Assembly: GCF_001443605.1 (NCBI RefSeq)
Contig: NZ_CP013118.1
Location: 3,157,501 to 3,221,500, forward strand
Length of the DNA stretch: 64,000 bases
Reading direction: 5' to 3'
From: Salinivirga cyanobacteriivorans
GTDB taxonomy: Bacteria > Bacteroidota > Bacteroidia > Bacteroidales > Salinivirgaceae
In this document: piece by piece, positions 25,629 through 34,982 of the stretch
Layout of the letters: each line of letters starts with the position of its first letter
How positions within the stretch are numbered: position 1 is the first letter of the stretch
Notes under the pieces: generated by a model
The model's input: the letters and a program-made list of their open reading frames with translations, nothing else
The model's database searches: none
What the model was told of the DNA's origin: nothing
Translations under genes and position numbers: made by a program

Positions 25629-26474
25629 ATGACTACAAGATATGCGCAATTTTCTGGTAAATTCTATCCTTCAAGTCATATTGAAACCAGAAAGCTCATT
25701 GAGTATATTGAAAAGAAAGAAGCCAACAACCTAAGACATATCGTCGATGCAAAACTGAATGTTTTCGGTGGCGTGGTGCCACATGCCGGGTATATGTTTA
25801 GTGGTTACCAGGCTGTGCATTTTTTTCACCATATCATTCATCAGGTATTTGACAGTGTTGTAATCTTATCTCCCAGTCATAGAGGCCTGGGACCTGAGAT
25901 TTCGATTGATGGTCATGATCAATGGGAAATACCCGGAGCTGACTTTCAAACAGATAAGGAATTGTTAAACAGTGGCTTGTTTGATGTCTCATCTGATGCG
26001 CAGTATGAGGAGCATGCAGCAGAGGTTATGCTACCTTACCTCAGCCACTATCGACCTGATTTAAATAAAATTGCGGTTATTACTATCCGTAACCCGAAGC
26101 TGCAAAATATTAGAAATGTGGCAGAAAAACTTTACAGGTATGAACAGGATTCAGGGCAAAAGCTTCTGGTAATTGCATCATCTGATTTTAACCATTTCGA
26201 AAGCGCCGAAAAAGGACGAGAAAAGGATGATTATATTCTGGAGGCCATTAAGAATCTTGATGAGGCTGAGGTGATTGAACGCGTTAGAAAATATAATGTC
26301 AGTGTATGTGGATATGGCCCAATCGCAGCACTCATGGCTTATGGTAAGATGAAAAATGAAAAGGTGAACTTTAGTATTTTGCGACGGGGGCATTCCGGCG
26401 AAATAATGCCTTCTGATGAAGTTGTCGATTACGTCAGTCTTTTATGTGCAGCACCCCTGGAGGTAAAACCTTAA
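25629..26474 (+). CDS. amrB: AmmeMemoRadiSam system protein B (MEMO1 family)
   Basis: This 281-residue MEMO1-family protein has an extradiol-dioxygenase-like fold, with histidines placed as in metal-binding relatives (GVVPHAGYMFSG, LSPSHRG, EEHAAEVMLPYL, SSDFNHFES). Human MEMO1 has been reported to bind iron or copper; the bacterial role is unsettled. It is separated from the radical SAM gene by 2 bp, completing the A-rS-B triad in one operon. Confidence 0.93.
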   Translation: MTTRYAQFSGKFYPSSHIETRKLIEYIEKKEANNLRHIVDAKLNVFGGVVPHAGYMFSGYQAVHFFHHIIHQVFDSVVILSPSHRGLGPEISIDGHDQWEIPGADFQTDKELLNSGLFDVSSDAQYEEHAAEVMLPYLSHYRPDLNKIAVITIRNPKLQNIRNVAEKLYRYEQDSGQKLLVIASSDFNHFESAEKGREKDDYILEAIKNLDEAEVIERVRKYNVSVCGYGPIAALMAYGKMKNEKVNFSILRRGHSGEIMPSDEVVDYVSLLCAAPLEVKP

Positions 26475-26598
26475 ATTCTTTATAATCTTGATTTTGTCTG
26501 TAATAAGACGCTTTCATAGGGGTTTGGCAAAATATTAATACTATTTAACTTTTCTATCACAAATATGACGTTAAATTAGATTCGTACTATAAAGCGAT

Positions 26599-26606
26599 TA
26601 TATTTG
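26599..26606 (+). promoter_or_regulatory. Putative -7 element (TATATTTG) of the glycosyltransferase gene
   Basis: TATATTTG matches TAnnTTTG exactly, 57 nt upstream of the ATG at 26664. Confidence 0.45.
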
Positions 26607-26663
26607 CATGCCTAATTAAAGGAAATAGATAAAGTGCATTATTTGCGCGAAGACTAATGTTTG

Positions 26664-27755
26664 ATGGAAAATAGGACAAAAAAGCGAATAGTATGTGTCC
26701 ACCTGTATAACGATTACAGTGGAGCGCCATTGGTATTGTCAGAAGTCATTAACGGATTAAGTGCCCGGGGGCATCAAATAGATTTATTTACATCGGGCAA
26801 AAATGCGAAAGGTTTTTTGAGCAATTTGGAGGGCGTTAAACACCATTATTTTCATTACCGGTGGACAGCCACGAAGTATATCAACTTTTTTCGTTTCTTT
26901 TTCAATCAATTTTTTCTGTTTTTTATTTTTTTACGCTATTGGCGCAAAGACGTAATTTTTTATGTAAATACTCTATGGCCTTTTGCGGCTGCACTCGCGG
27001 GTAAGCTCACAGGTAAAAAAGTTATTTACCATCTACACGAAACTTCTGTGAAACCTAAAAGATTAAAGCGGTTCTTATTCAGAATACTTGATAAGTCAGC
27101 CTCTGATGTGATTTATGTATCTAAATATCTAAAGCAAAAAGATCCGGTAAAGCAAACCCACCCGCACGTTGTTTATAATGCATTGTCACCAGATTTTACC
27201 GACAATATAAAACCCCGGGGCAAAACAGACGAGTTTACAGTATTAATGCTATGTTCGCTTAAAAAGTATAAGGGAATAAAAGAATTTATCCAGCTGGCTG
27301 CACGGTTGTCTAATGTCCATTTTGATTTGGTCGTTAGTGCCTCTGAAGAAGATCTCAATGCGTACTTTAAAAATGACCGGTTTCCTGAAAACATGTCGCT
27401 ATACCCTGCACAGGTTGATGTGCATCCATTCTATTCGAAGGCCTCGCTGGTTATTAATTTAAGTCACCCTGATAAATGGCTTGAATCGTTTGGATTGACC
27501 GTGCTGGAAGCCATGAATTATGGCATCCCGGCTATTGTTCCACCGCATGGAGGAATTAGTGAATTAGTTGAAGACGGCTACAATGGTTATAAAATCAGTG
27601 TTAAAAAGATGGACAAAATTACAGAGGTAATCCATGAAATATCTCAGGATACAGCTTTACACCAAAAATTATCGAAAAACGCCCGTGAAATGGCAAGAAA
27701 ATTTGATTATAAGAGTATGATCGATAGTATTGAAGCTATTGTACTAAGCGATTAA
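26664..27755 (+). CDS. Glycosyltransferase family 4 protein
   Basis: This 363-residue GT-B-fold glycosyltransferase probably transfers a sugar from a nucleotide donor onto a surface glycan or glycolipid at the inner membrane. The N-terminal acceptor domain begins KKRIVCVHLYNDYSGAP. A hydrophobic patch near residues 70-95 may associate with the membrane. The C-terminal donor domain has the E-x7-E motif in ESFGLTVLEAMNYGIPAI. The ATG at 26664 is preferred to the adjacent TTG. It stands alone rather than in a polysaccharide cluster, so its product cannot be guessed. Confidence 0.88.
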   Translation: MENRTKKRIVCVHLYNDYSGAPLVLSEVINGLSARGHQIDLFTSGKNAKGFLSNLEGVKHHYFHYRWTATKYINFFRFFFNQFFLFFIFLRYWRKDVIFYVNTLWPFAAALAGKLTGKKVIYHLHETSVKPKRLKRFLFRILDKSASDVIYVSKYLKQKDPVKQTHPHVVYNALSPDFTDNIKPRGKTDEFTVLMLCSLKKYKGIKEFIQLAARLSNVHFDLVVSASEEDLNAYFKNDRFPENMSLYPAQVDVHPFYSKASLVINLSHPDKWLESFGLTVLEAMNYGIPAIVPPHGGISELVEDGYNGYKISVKKMDKITEVIHEISQDTALHQKLSKNAREMARKFDYKSMIDSIEAIVLSD

Positions 27756-27924
27756 TGTAAATACGCCCTAATTACAAGGTTTCACTTGTAGAGATATGCA
27801 AATTTTACTACTTTTAAGCAATGAATGTATATGGTGCCCATGTTCTGAATAAAGCAACCGGGGATTTTTAGTCAAAATACATCAACACACAGTGCATATC
27901 GAATTAAAATTAAAATTATAAAAT

Positions 27925-28479
27925 ATGAAAGAAGAAGTTTTAAAGTTATGGGGCGAGGAACTGGAATGGATTCAGGATAATGATCTTCGTGAAAAAACTA
28001 TGCGGGTATGGGAAATAGCCCTTCAAAGAAGTGTTTTGAATGGAGATGACCTGAATCGCATACCTTTTACACTCCTGGTCGGTCCTGATTTAAAGGTAAC
28101 CTTTATGGATCATAAGCGCGCTGTAGTGCATATCTCACGCGAAAGTGGTTTAAAAGTCAATCAGTTTTTTAAAGACGAGCTACCTGTAAATATGGATGTG
28201 CTAATTTCAGGAGCTATTCTGTGCGATGTTGGAAAGTTGCTCGAATATGTGCTTGATGATAATGGAAATGCCGTGCAGGGTACATACGGCAAGTATCTTC
28301 GCCACCCCTTTAGCGGTGTTGCACTGGCAGAAGAGGTTGGGTTACCGCCGGAAGTTAACCATATTATTGCAACGCATGCCGGAGAGGGTGATATGGTAAA
28401 GCGCAGCACTGAAGCCTATATTGTGCATCACTCAGATTTTATGACGTTCCTGCCTTTTAAAAATGGTTTAAAACTTTGA
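27925..28479 (+). CDS. HD-domain protein with altered metal motif
   Basis: This 184-residue protein resembles small HD-superfamily phosphohydrolases. The expected ligand series can be followed: H69, then C100-D101 in ILCDVGKL where His-Asp is normal, H127, H151 and D171 (HHSDF). The replacement of the HD histidine by cysteine may alter or abolish metal-dependent hydrolysis, though some relatives may share it. The substrate is unknown. It precedes the cyclic-nucleotide-binding histidine kinase by 54 bp, so a link to nucleotide signalling is possible but speculative. Confidence 0.75.
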   Translation: MKEEVLKLWGEELEWIQDNDLREKTMRVWEIALQRSVLNGDDLNRIPFTLLVGPDLKVTFMDHKRAVVHISRESGLKVNQFFKDELPVNMDVLISGAILCDVGKLLEYVLDDNGNAVQGTYGKYLRHPFSGVALAEEVGLPPEVNHIIATHAGEGDMVKRSTEAYIVHHSDFMTFLPFKNGLKL

Positions 28480-28533
28480 GGTGAAGTTATAAATTGTTAT
28501 TTTGCAAGTTTATAATTAGGATTTTTTAGTTGT

Positions 28534-29754
28534 ATGATTCGAAAATCAGCGCATGCATTGGATGATAAAGTTAAGTTTCTGAGGAACGTATCTTTATTCA
28601 TAGATGCTCCGGCTGCAATTCTTGAGAAGATTGCCCGGAACTTAAAGCATATAAAAATTGAGCAGGGAGAGTCTATCTTTCATAAGGGAGATAGAATGCG
28701 TGCGCTTTATATTGTAATAAAGGGTAGCCTACAAGTGCACGATGGCGAGTATATTTTCTCCAATTTCGATGAAAATGATTTCTTTGGTGAATATTCGCTC
28801 ATTGATGAGGAGACGAGGAGCGCAAGCGTTACAGCAATAATTCCTTCTGAACTCTATGAATTAAGTTATGAAGCCTTTAGTGATGCACTAGAAGGAGAGC
28901 CATTACTCGCACGTTCATTGCTTAAGGGATTTGTAAAACGTTTGCGCGATAATAACATATTGGAGGAGCGGCTTACAAAGCGCACCCTGGACATACAGAA
29001 GCAAAAAAATGAAATAATAAGAGAGCGCGATGAGCTGGAAAATCAAAAAAAAGAGCTTGTAAGCTTAAATAACACAAAAGATAAGTTTTTTTCTATAATC
29101 GGTCATGACTTAAAGAATCCTTTTAGTACAGTAATTGGCTTATCTGAGTTGCTGTTAGACGATTTTGATTCTTTTGAAAAGGAGCGTTTAAAAGTTTTTA
29201 TTGAGCAGATATATAAATTTTCAAGTAATGCCTATGCTTTGCTCGAGAACCTTTTACAATGGGCCAGGAGCCAAACCGGAAAGTTGAAACTTGCAAAGAA
29301 CCTGTATAATTTAAAAGATGTAGTTGAAGACAATGTAGAATTACTGAATGGTAATGCCAGACAAAAAAACATTAAAATCAATTACCCGGAGGATTCTGCA
29401 TATTGGCATTTCGATATAAACATGATTAGTACTGTGATGCGTAATTTGATATCAAATGCTATTAAGTTTACCGAAGAGAATGGGAACATAGATATAAACT
29501 ACGAAGAACGAAACCAAAAACTCTACGTGTCTATTTCAGATACAGGGGTAGGCATAGCCAAGAAAGATGCCCAACGTTTGTTTAAACTCGATGTTAATCC
29601 ATCTACAATCGGCACTTCAGATGAAAAAGGTACGGGTTTAGGGCTCATTTTGTGCAATGAGTTCATATCAAGACACGGAGGAGAAATTTGGGTGGAAAGT
29701 GAACCAGGAGAGGGCAGCATATTTAAGTTTTATTTACCGGCTGGTGGCGAATAA
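28534..29754 (+). CDS. Cyclic-nucleotide-binding-domain histidine kinase
   Basis: This 406-residue soluble histidine kinase has a cNMP-binding domain at about 15-135 (GESIFHKGDRMRALYIVIKG, FGEYSLIDEETRSASVTA) and a coiled coil at about 145-180. A HisKA domain follows with the phospho-acceptor H191 (FFSIIGHDLKNPF), then HATPase_c (NLISNAIKFTE, DTGVGI, GTGLGLILC). No membrane segment is present, so it should sense a cytoplasmic ligand or partner. The phosphate-binding arginine expected in the cassette is not obvious at FGEYSLIDEETRSA, so cyclic nucleotide binding is uncertain. No response regulator lies next to it. Confidence 0.9.
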   Translation: MIRKSAHALDDKVKFLRNVSLFIDAPAAILEKIARNLKHIKIEQGESIFHKGDRMRALYIVIKGSLQVHDGEYIFSNFDENDFFGEYSLIDEETRSASVTAIIPSELYELSYEAFSDALEGEPLLARSLLKGFVKRLRDNNILEERLTKRTLDIQKQKNEIIRERDELENQKKELVSLNNTKDKFFSIIGHDLKNPFSTVIGLSELLLDDFDSFEKERLKVFIEQIYKFSSNAYALLENLLQWARSQTGKLKLAKNLYNLKDVVEDNVELLNGNARQKNIKINYPEDSAYWHFDINMISTVMRNLISNAIKFTEENGNIDINYEERNQKLYVSISDTGVGIAKKDAQRLFKLDVNPSTIGTSDEKGTGLGLILCNEFISRHGGEIWVESEPGEGSIFKFYLPAGGE

Positions 29755-29893
29755 TCATTACCAACAATATTTTTACCCTTGTTTATTCTAAAAAGCTATC
29801 CCCTTGCCAGTATAATTTGAGCTGATATTTAAGCTATTACAAAACAAGGTTGTGGAAATCTTCCCTTTTCACTTGAATTTTTTTTAAAAGCAC

Positions 29894-29901
29894 TATTTTT
29901 G
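29894..29901 (+). promoter_or_regulatory. Putative -7 element (TATTTTTG) of gldF-gldG
   Basis: TATTTTTG fits TAnnTTTG, 24 nt upstream of the gldF ATG. Confidence 0.5.
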
Positions 29902-29925
29902 CATTTCTATTAAAAAATTAAGCTA

Positions 29926-30657
29926 ATGTGGACACTCTTCAGGAAAGAACTTAGCAGTTTTTTTACCTCACTTACAGGTTATATTGTCGTAATCATTTTT
30001 TTATTGATTAACAGTTTATTTATGTGGGTTTTTCCCGGAACAATAAATGTTGTCGAGTCAGGTTACGCTAACCTGGATGCTTTATTTATTATGGCGCCCT
30101 GGGTATTCTTGTTTTTAGTACCTGCAGTTACCATGCGCTTGTTTAGTGAGGAAAAGAAAACAGGCACAATTGATTTATTGCTTACGCGACCGCTATCCGA
30201 TATGCAAATCGTGCTGGCCAAATATTTGGCTGGAACAGGAATTGTAATCATTTCGTTAATTCCCACTTTTGTATATTTTTATTCTATCTGGCAACTTGGG
30301 GACCCGGTTGGAAATCTGGATCTTGGTGGTACCTGGGGAGCATACATTGGTTTGCTGTTTCTGGCCAGCATTTATGTTGCTATTGGCGTATTTGCCTCTT
30401 CTTTGAGTGACAACCAAATTATATCATTTCTAATTGCTGTGAGTTTATCCTTTGTTTTTTACGTTGGTTTTGATTCACTGGCACAATTAAGCTCAGCCGA
30501 TCAGCTTGCATTTTATATTAAAAACCTAGGAATCAATGAACATTACAGCTCAATCAGCAGAGGTGTAATCGATAGTCGCGATATCATATATTTTCTGGCA
30601 GTTATTACCATTTTTTTATTGTTCACACGCACAGTCTTGCAAAGCCGAAAGTGGTAA
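29926..30657 (+). CDS. gldF: GldF-type ABC transporter permease
   Basis: This 243-residue ABC-2 permease with six membrane segments (MWTLFRKELSSFFTSLTGYI) carries the EEKKTGTIDLLLTRPLSD signature of GldF and related permeases. In Flavobacterium, GldA, GldF and GldG form an ABC transporter needed for gliding. In non-gliding Bacteroidota the same genes persist with unclear cargo. No ATPase gene (gldA) lies nearby in this window. It is co-transcribed with gldG, 18 bp downstream. Confidence 0.9.
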   Translation: MWTLFRKELSSFFTSLTGYIVVIIFLLINSLFMWVFPGTINVVESGYANLDALFIMAPWVFLFLVPAVTMRLFSEEKKTGTIDLLLTRPLSDMQIVLAKYLAGTGIVIISLIPTFVYFYSIWQLGDPVGNLDLGGTWGAYIGLLFLASIYVAIGVFASSLSDNQIISFLIAVSLSFVFYVGFDSLAQLSSADQLAFYIKNLGINEHYSSISRGVIDSRDIIYFLAVITIFLLFTRTVLQSRKW

Positions 30658-30675
30658 ACGAAAAAATTATACACA

Positions 30676-32421
30676 ATGAAACGTAGTCGATTAAAAAGAA
30701 ATCATATTATACAACTTTTGCTGAGCATACTCACCGTATTACTCATTGGGTTTGTCTCTTCAAGAGTGTTTTTCCGTATCGATCTCACTACAGATAATCG
30801 TTACTCAATAAACGAGAGTACAAAAACGGCCCTTCAGGATCTCGATGATATAGTATATGTAAAAGTATACCTTGATGGAGACCTGCCGGCTGCATTTGAA
30901 GAGTTAAGGCGTTCGGTTCTGGAAACGATGGAAGAATTCAGAGCATATGCTGGATCAAATATACAATATGAATTTATCAATCCGGCAGAAAGCGAAGATC
31001 AGAAAACCAGAAATGAAATTGCAAGGCAGCTGGTCGATAAAGGATTAAATCCACGCACCATTAGGGTAGAAGATAAAGATGGATATAAAACTAAATACCT
31101 TTTTCCCGGAGCAGTTATTATGTATAGGCAGGAAGAGGTGGTGTTAAATTTTATAGACAGTAAAGCTAGTGGACGTACTGCGGTAGAGAGATTGATTAAT
31201 GATGCTCAGGAAAAACTAGAATATAATTTTTTAAATAAAATAAGAGAAGTAACAAGTGTTTTCCCAGCCACAATAGCCTTTATAACGGGGCATGGAGAAT
31301 TAGAGCGGAGTCAAAGCATATCTTTTGCGCGGGAGCTTTCTGATATGTATTCGATAAAGCTTGTGGATCCCGATGAGTATATCTATGCGCTACGGGATTC
31401 AATGCGCTTAAAATATGATGCAATAGTTGTAGCTAAACCCAGAACCAGGTTTTCTGAGAAGGATAAGTTTATTATCGATCAATACATAATGCATGGTGGT
31501 AAAGTGCTGTGGCTTGTCGATTATAATGATGTCCATATGGATAGCCTTGCAAGAAAAAGTACAACCCAGGCAATTCCAATACAGCGACAGCTTAATTTAA
31601 ATGACATGTTATTTAGCTATGGGGTGAGAATTAATACCGGTATAATTCAGGATTTACGGTCTGCTCCAATTCCAGTAAATACAGCTGCAATGGGTGCAGA
31701 ACCACAATTTACTCCAACACCATGGGTTTATTTTCCTGTAATAGCACCAAGGCCGATTCATCCGATAACAACCAATATCGGACCAATCAAAACTGAGTTT
31801 ACAAATCCACTGGATACAGTAGGTAGAAACCCTGATGTGGAAAAGCAAATATTACTGAAAACATCACAATATTCTCGCGTAATAAGTTCACCAGCTTTAA
31901 TTGATCTTAGTATAATTAATGAAAAGCCAGATCCGCAGAGATTCAGGTCGGGACCACAAAATGTGGCAGTATTACTCGAAGGCAACTTCCAATCAGCTTT
32001 CAAAAACAGATTGGTAGATGATTTTACAGAAAACACATTTTTCGATTTTAAAGAAAAAAGTAAAAAAACAAAAATGATTGTAGTTTCAGATGGGGATGTC
32101 GCCAAGAACCCGGTAATTACTCGAAATGGCGACCAACAATCGTTACCTTTAGGATCAGATAAATGGTTTGAGGATATAAATTTTAGCGGGAATAAACCAT
32201 TTTTGCTCAATGCTGTTAATTACCTCACTGATGATAATGAACTTGTAACTTTACGTGGCCGAAAATTTGAATTACGCTTACTTGACAGGCAAAAACTCAG
32301 AAATGAGAAAACGTTCTGGCGAGCTTTAAATATTGGCTTACCAATTGTGGTTATGCTTATCTTAGCTTTTGTATTTCATTTCTTAAGAAGATTAAAATAC
32401 ACCAAAAAAAGCAGTCAGTAA
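30676..32421 (+). CDS. gldG: GldG-type ABC transporter auxiliary protein
   Basis: This 581-residue partner of GldF has one N-terminal membrane helix (about 12-32), a large periplasmic region and a C-terminal helix (about 550-572). The domain is typical of ABC_transp_aux/GldG (DLTTDNRYSINESTKTAL, ITGHGELERS, GGKVLWLVDYND, YLTDDNELVTLRGR). It probably couples the permease to an envelope substrate. Followed by the DUF4340 gene, as is common in the phylum. Confidence 0.9.
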   Translation: MKRSRLKRNHIIQLLLSILTVLLIGFVSSRVFFRIDLTTDNRYSINESTKTALQDLDDIVYVKVYLDGDLPAAFEELRRSVLETMEEFRAYAGSNIQYEFINPAESEDQKTRNEIARQLVDKGLNPRTIRVEDKDGYKTKYLFPGAVIMYRQEEVVLNFIDSKASGRTAVERLINDAQEKLEYNFLNKIREVTSVFPATIAFITGHGELERSQSISFARELSDMYSIKLVDPDEYIYALRDSMRLKYDAIVVAKPRTRFSEKDKFIIDQYIMHGGKVLWLVDYNDVHMDSLARKSTTQAIPIQRQLNLNDMLFSYGVRINTGIIQDLRSAPIPVNTAAMGAEPQFTPTPWVYFPVIAPRPIHPITTNIGPIKTEFTNPLDTVGRNPDVEKQILLKTSQYSRVISSPALIDLSIINEKPDPQRFRSGPQNVAVLLEGNFQSAFKNRLVDDFTENTFFDFKEKSKKTKMIVVSDGDVAKNPVITRNGDQQSLPLGSDKWFEDINFSGNKPFLLNAVNYLTDDNELVTLRGRKFELRLLDRQKLRNEKTFWRALNIGLPIVVMLILAFVFHFLRRLKYTKKSSQ

Positions 32422-32587
32422 ATATATTATGCTCGTCATTAAAAGATTAAAATTATAAACAGATGAAACAAGCATGATTAAAATAATTATTAAACACACA
32501 CGCAGGAATGATTATTTTACCTCATGCGGTTCCATCCCGATTGGCATCGGGACAGGTAATGACCACTAAAATCAAAACTATAAACAG
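32422..32587 (+). other. Gap with duplicated leader and vestigial mini-ORF
   Basis: Two near-copies of the same leader occur here. AAAATTATAAACAGATG ends with an ATG at 32463, and AAAACTATAAACAGATG ends at the true start at 32588. The first ATG opens only a four-codon frame (Met-Lys-Gln-Ala, then stop). It could be a relic of a duplicated 5' end or a short upstream ORF that modulates the next gene. Confidence 0.5.
32535..32552. repeat. Short palindrome TCCCGAT-TGGC-ATCGGGA
   Basis: A perfect 7-bp stem with a 4-nt loop lies in the gldG-DUF4340 gap. It resembles in design the TTCCGAT/ATCGGAA palindrome at 49453-49469 inside the insertion-like element. It may belong to a small dispersed repeat family; this is by-eye only. 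Confidence 0.5.
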
Positions 32588-33616
32588 ATGAAAAAATACA
32601 TTATACAAATACTTGTTATTATAGTACTGGTTGGATTAATAGTAGCTGCCCAGTTAGCTCCATATGGCACCTCCAGATTGTTCGATATGCTTAAAATTGG
32701 CAAGCAGGCGACTATTCGTGAACTCCGGGATTTTAATATTGAGGATACTGCTAAAATAGACCGTATTTTTATGGTCGATAAAGAAAATAACATTGTTGAG
32801 CTTACCGAATCAGAACAAGGGAAATGGTATGTGAATGAGGAGTTTCTTGCAAAGAAAAATAATGTTCAACTCCTTTTAAAAACTTTGCATAGAATGCGGA
32901 TTAAAACTCCCGTGGCCAAGGCTGCTGAGGAAAACATTCTCAAAAGTCTGGCTACAAAATCAGTTAAAGTTGAAGTTTATAGCGATGATGATCTGATGAA
33001 AACCATATACATTGGGGGAGTTACACAGAATCAACTTGGAACATATGCCCTCCTGGAAGGTTCGAATAGGCCTTTTGTAATAGAAATACCAGGATTTCGG
33101 GGGTATTTATCGAGCAGGTTTACCACTAACCCGGTTTCATGGAGGTCGACAAGAATTTTTTATTATGATCAGTCCCAGATTGATGAAATAGGTGTTAGAG
33201 TTGGAGATAAGCCGGAGGAGTCTTTTAAAATATACGTGAATGGTCGCAATGAATATGAGCTATACGGAGAGGGAAAGAAGGCTAAGGTTTTTGATACCCT
33301 GGCTGTTAGAAGGTTTGTAAAAGAGTTTGAGCATAAATACCACAGTCACTTTGTATTGGGTAAAAGCCCCAAACAAGTAGATTCAGTATTTAATAGCTCA
33401 TTTTTTTATCGGTTTAGTGTGAAATTGAATAATGACGAAAGTGTTGAGTTGAGCTTACATCGAAATAAAAATATTAGTCCAAATGTAACAGATGATGATA
33501 TTTTTACCGTGAACCAACTTAATGGTATAATCAACCGAAACACATGGGTACTGGTGCAAACACATGTTTTTGCCACCATGTTTAAGGAACTTAGCGACTT
33601 TAAACCACAATTCTGA
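32588..33616 (+). CDS. DUF4340 domain-containing protein
   Basis: This 342-residue protein has an N-terminal membrane anchor (IIQILVIIVLVGLIVAAQL) and a periplasmic DUF4340 region (WYVNEEFLAKKNNVQLLL, KTIYIGGVTQ, SRFTTNPVSWRS). Its function is unknown, but the gene is repeatedly found next to GldG-like genes, so it may be an accessory part of that ABC system. dnaN follows after 41 bp with its own promoter-like motif. Confidence 0.82.
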   Translation: MKKYIIQILVIIVLVGLIVAAQLAPYGTSRLFDMLKIGKQATIRELRDFNIEDTAKIDRIFMVDKENNIVELTESEQGKWYVNEEFLAKKNNVQLLLKTLHRMRIKTPVAKAAEENILKSLATKSVKVEVYSDDDLMKTIYIGGVTQNQLGTYALLEGSNRPFVIEIPGFRGYLSSRFTTNPVSWRSTRIFYYDQSQIDEIGVRVGDKPEESFKIYVNGRNEYELYGEGKKAKVFDTLAVRRFVKEFEHKYHSHFVLGKSPKQVDSVFNSSFFYRFSVKLNNDESVELSLHRNKNISPNVTDDDIFTVNQLNGIINRNTWVLVQTHVFATMFKELSDFKPQF

Positions 33617-33627
33617 AAAGTTTTTCT

Positions 33628-33635
33628 TAATTTTG
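33628..33635 (+). promoter_or_regulatory. Putative -7 element (TAATTTTG) of dnaN
   Basis: TAATTTTG fits TAnnTTTG, 22 nt upstream of the dnaN ATG. Confidence 0.45.
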
Positions 33636-33657
33636 AGGAAATAAAAAAGAAAGTATA

Positions 33658-34785
33658 ATGAATTTTGTAGTATCGAGTACAGATTTACTAAATCATTTAC
33701 AAGCTATTGCTAAAGTGATTAGTAGCAAGAACACACTGCCTATTTTGGATAACTTTTTGTTTGAACTAAAAGGCAATGTGCTAACAATAACAGCCTCCGA
33801 CCTGGAAACAACACTTGTGACTTCTATGGAAGTGGACAATGCAGAAGGGGAAGGTGTTATTGCTGTAGACGCACGCCGTCTTTTAAAATTAAAAGATACT
33901 TCGGAACAGCCTTTGACATTCAATATCAATACTGAATCACTTTCAGTAGATATTTTGAGCGAAAGCGGTAAGTTCACAAAGGTTGAACAAAAGGGAGAAG
34001 ATTATCCTAAACACCAGGAGATAGACGACGCCCAAAAAACAGAAATTACTTTAAAATCCGAAGCATTGCTTTCTGCCATCAACAAAACCATCTTTGCCAC
34101 AGCAGAAGATGATTTAAGGCCAGTCATGAACGGAATTTTGTTTGCTTTTTCTCCTGATTACCTTACAGCCGTTGCCTCAGATGCCCATAAAATGGTTAGG
34201 TACCGCCGATTGGATGTGAAAGCCGACCAGGAAGCATCATTTATTCTACCGCAGAAACCAGCTCAAATGCTAAAGAATTTGCTTCCTAACGACGAAACCG
34301 AAGTGAAAGTTACATTTGACCAGCAAAATGCCATTATTGAGTTTGGCAACTTTCTTCAGGTTTGTAGGTTGGTAGAAGGTAAATATCCAAATTACGAAGC
34401 GGTTATTCCAAAAGATAATCCGTATAAAATGACAGTCGACCGGCTGGATTTGCACAATAAACTTAAAATGGTTTCAGGTTATGCCAATCCGGCTTCTAAC
34501 CTTGTGAAATTGAGTGTTGCACCAAACGAACTCAAAGTTTCGGCACAAGACCTTGACTTCTCAATGTCGGCTTTCGAGCGTTTGAAATGTGAGTACGAAG
34601 GTCAGGAGATGGAGATTGGATTTAAGGCGCTATTTATGATTGAAATAGTAGCAAATATTTCATCGCCTGATATTTTTATAGAACTCTCTGATCCTTCGAG
34701 AGCTGCTCTTTTTCTACCAGTAGAAAAAGAGGACGAAAACGAAGACTTATTGATGTTGCTAATGCCAATGATGGTGAATCAATAA
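33658..34785 (+). CDS. dnaN: DNA polymerase III sliding clamp (beta subunit)
   Basis: The 375-residue beta clamp forms a dimeric ring that tethers DNA polymerases and repair proteins. Three clamp domains are seen, with SSKNTLPILDNFLFE near the start, FATAEDDLRPVMNGILF in the middle and SPDIFIELSDPSRAALFLP near the end. The C-terminal LLMLLMPMMVNQ matches Bacteroidota clamps. It is not next to dnaA here but downstream of gldFG-DUF4340, a neighbourhood I recall from Flavobacterium. Confidence 0.97.
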   Translation: MNFVVSSTDLLNHLQAIAKVISSKNTLPILDNFLFELKGNVLTITASDLETTLVTSMEVDNAEGEGVIAVDARRLLKLKDTSEQPLTFNINTESLSVDILSESGKFTKVEQKGEDYPKHQEIDDAQKTEITLKSEALLSAINKTIFATAEDDLRPVMNGILFAFSPDYLTAVASDAHKMVRYRRLDVKADQEASFILPQKPAQMLKNLLPNDETEVKVTFDQQNAIIEFGNFLQVCRLVEGKYPNYEAVIPKDNPYKMTVDRLDLHNKLKMVSGYANPASNLVKLSVAPNELKVSAQDLDFSMSAFERLKCEYEGQEMEIGFKALFMIEIVANISSPDIFIELSDPSRAALFLPVEKEDENEDLLMLLMPMMVNQ

Positions 34786-34810
34786 TTATAATATATTTTC
34801 AATTTTGAAT

Positions 34811-34843
34811 AAGAGGGAGTGTTAGATGCGTTTCCTCTTTTTT
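34811..34843 (+). terminator. Rho-independent terminator of dnaN
   Basis: AAGAGGGA (34811-34818) pairs with TTCCTCTT (34832-34839) with one G-T pair, followed by a T-run. It lies 26 nt after the dnaN stop. Confidence 0.6.
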
Positions 34844-34982
34844 AATGCTGTAAAACAGATAAATATGCTCAGAAAAAACCAATAATTGATAGAGATTTGT
34901 ATACCATTTGTTACTTAAATTTTAATTTTTTAACTACTTACAAAATTGTTTCATACGCCTTTCGGCAATAAATTATAGAGTT

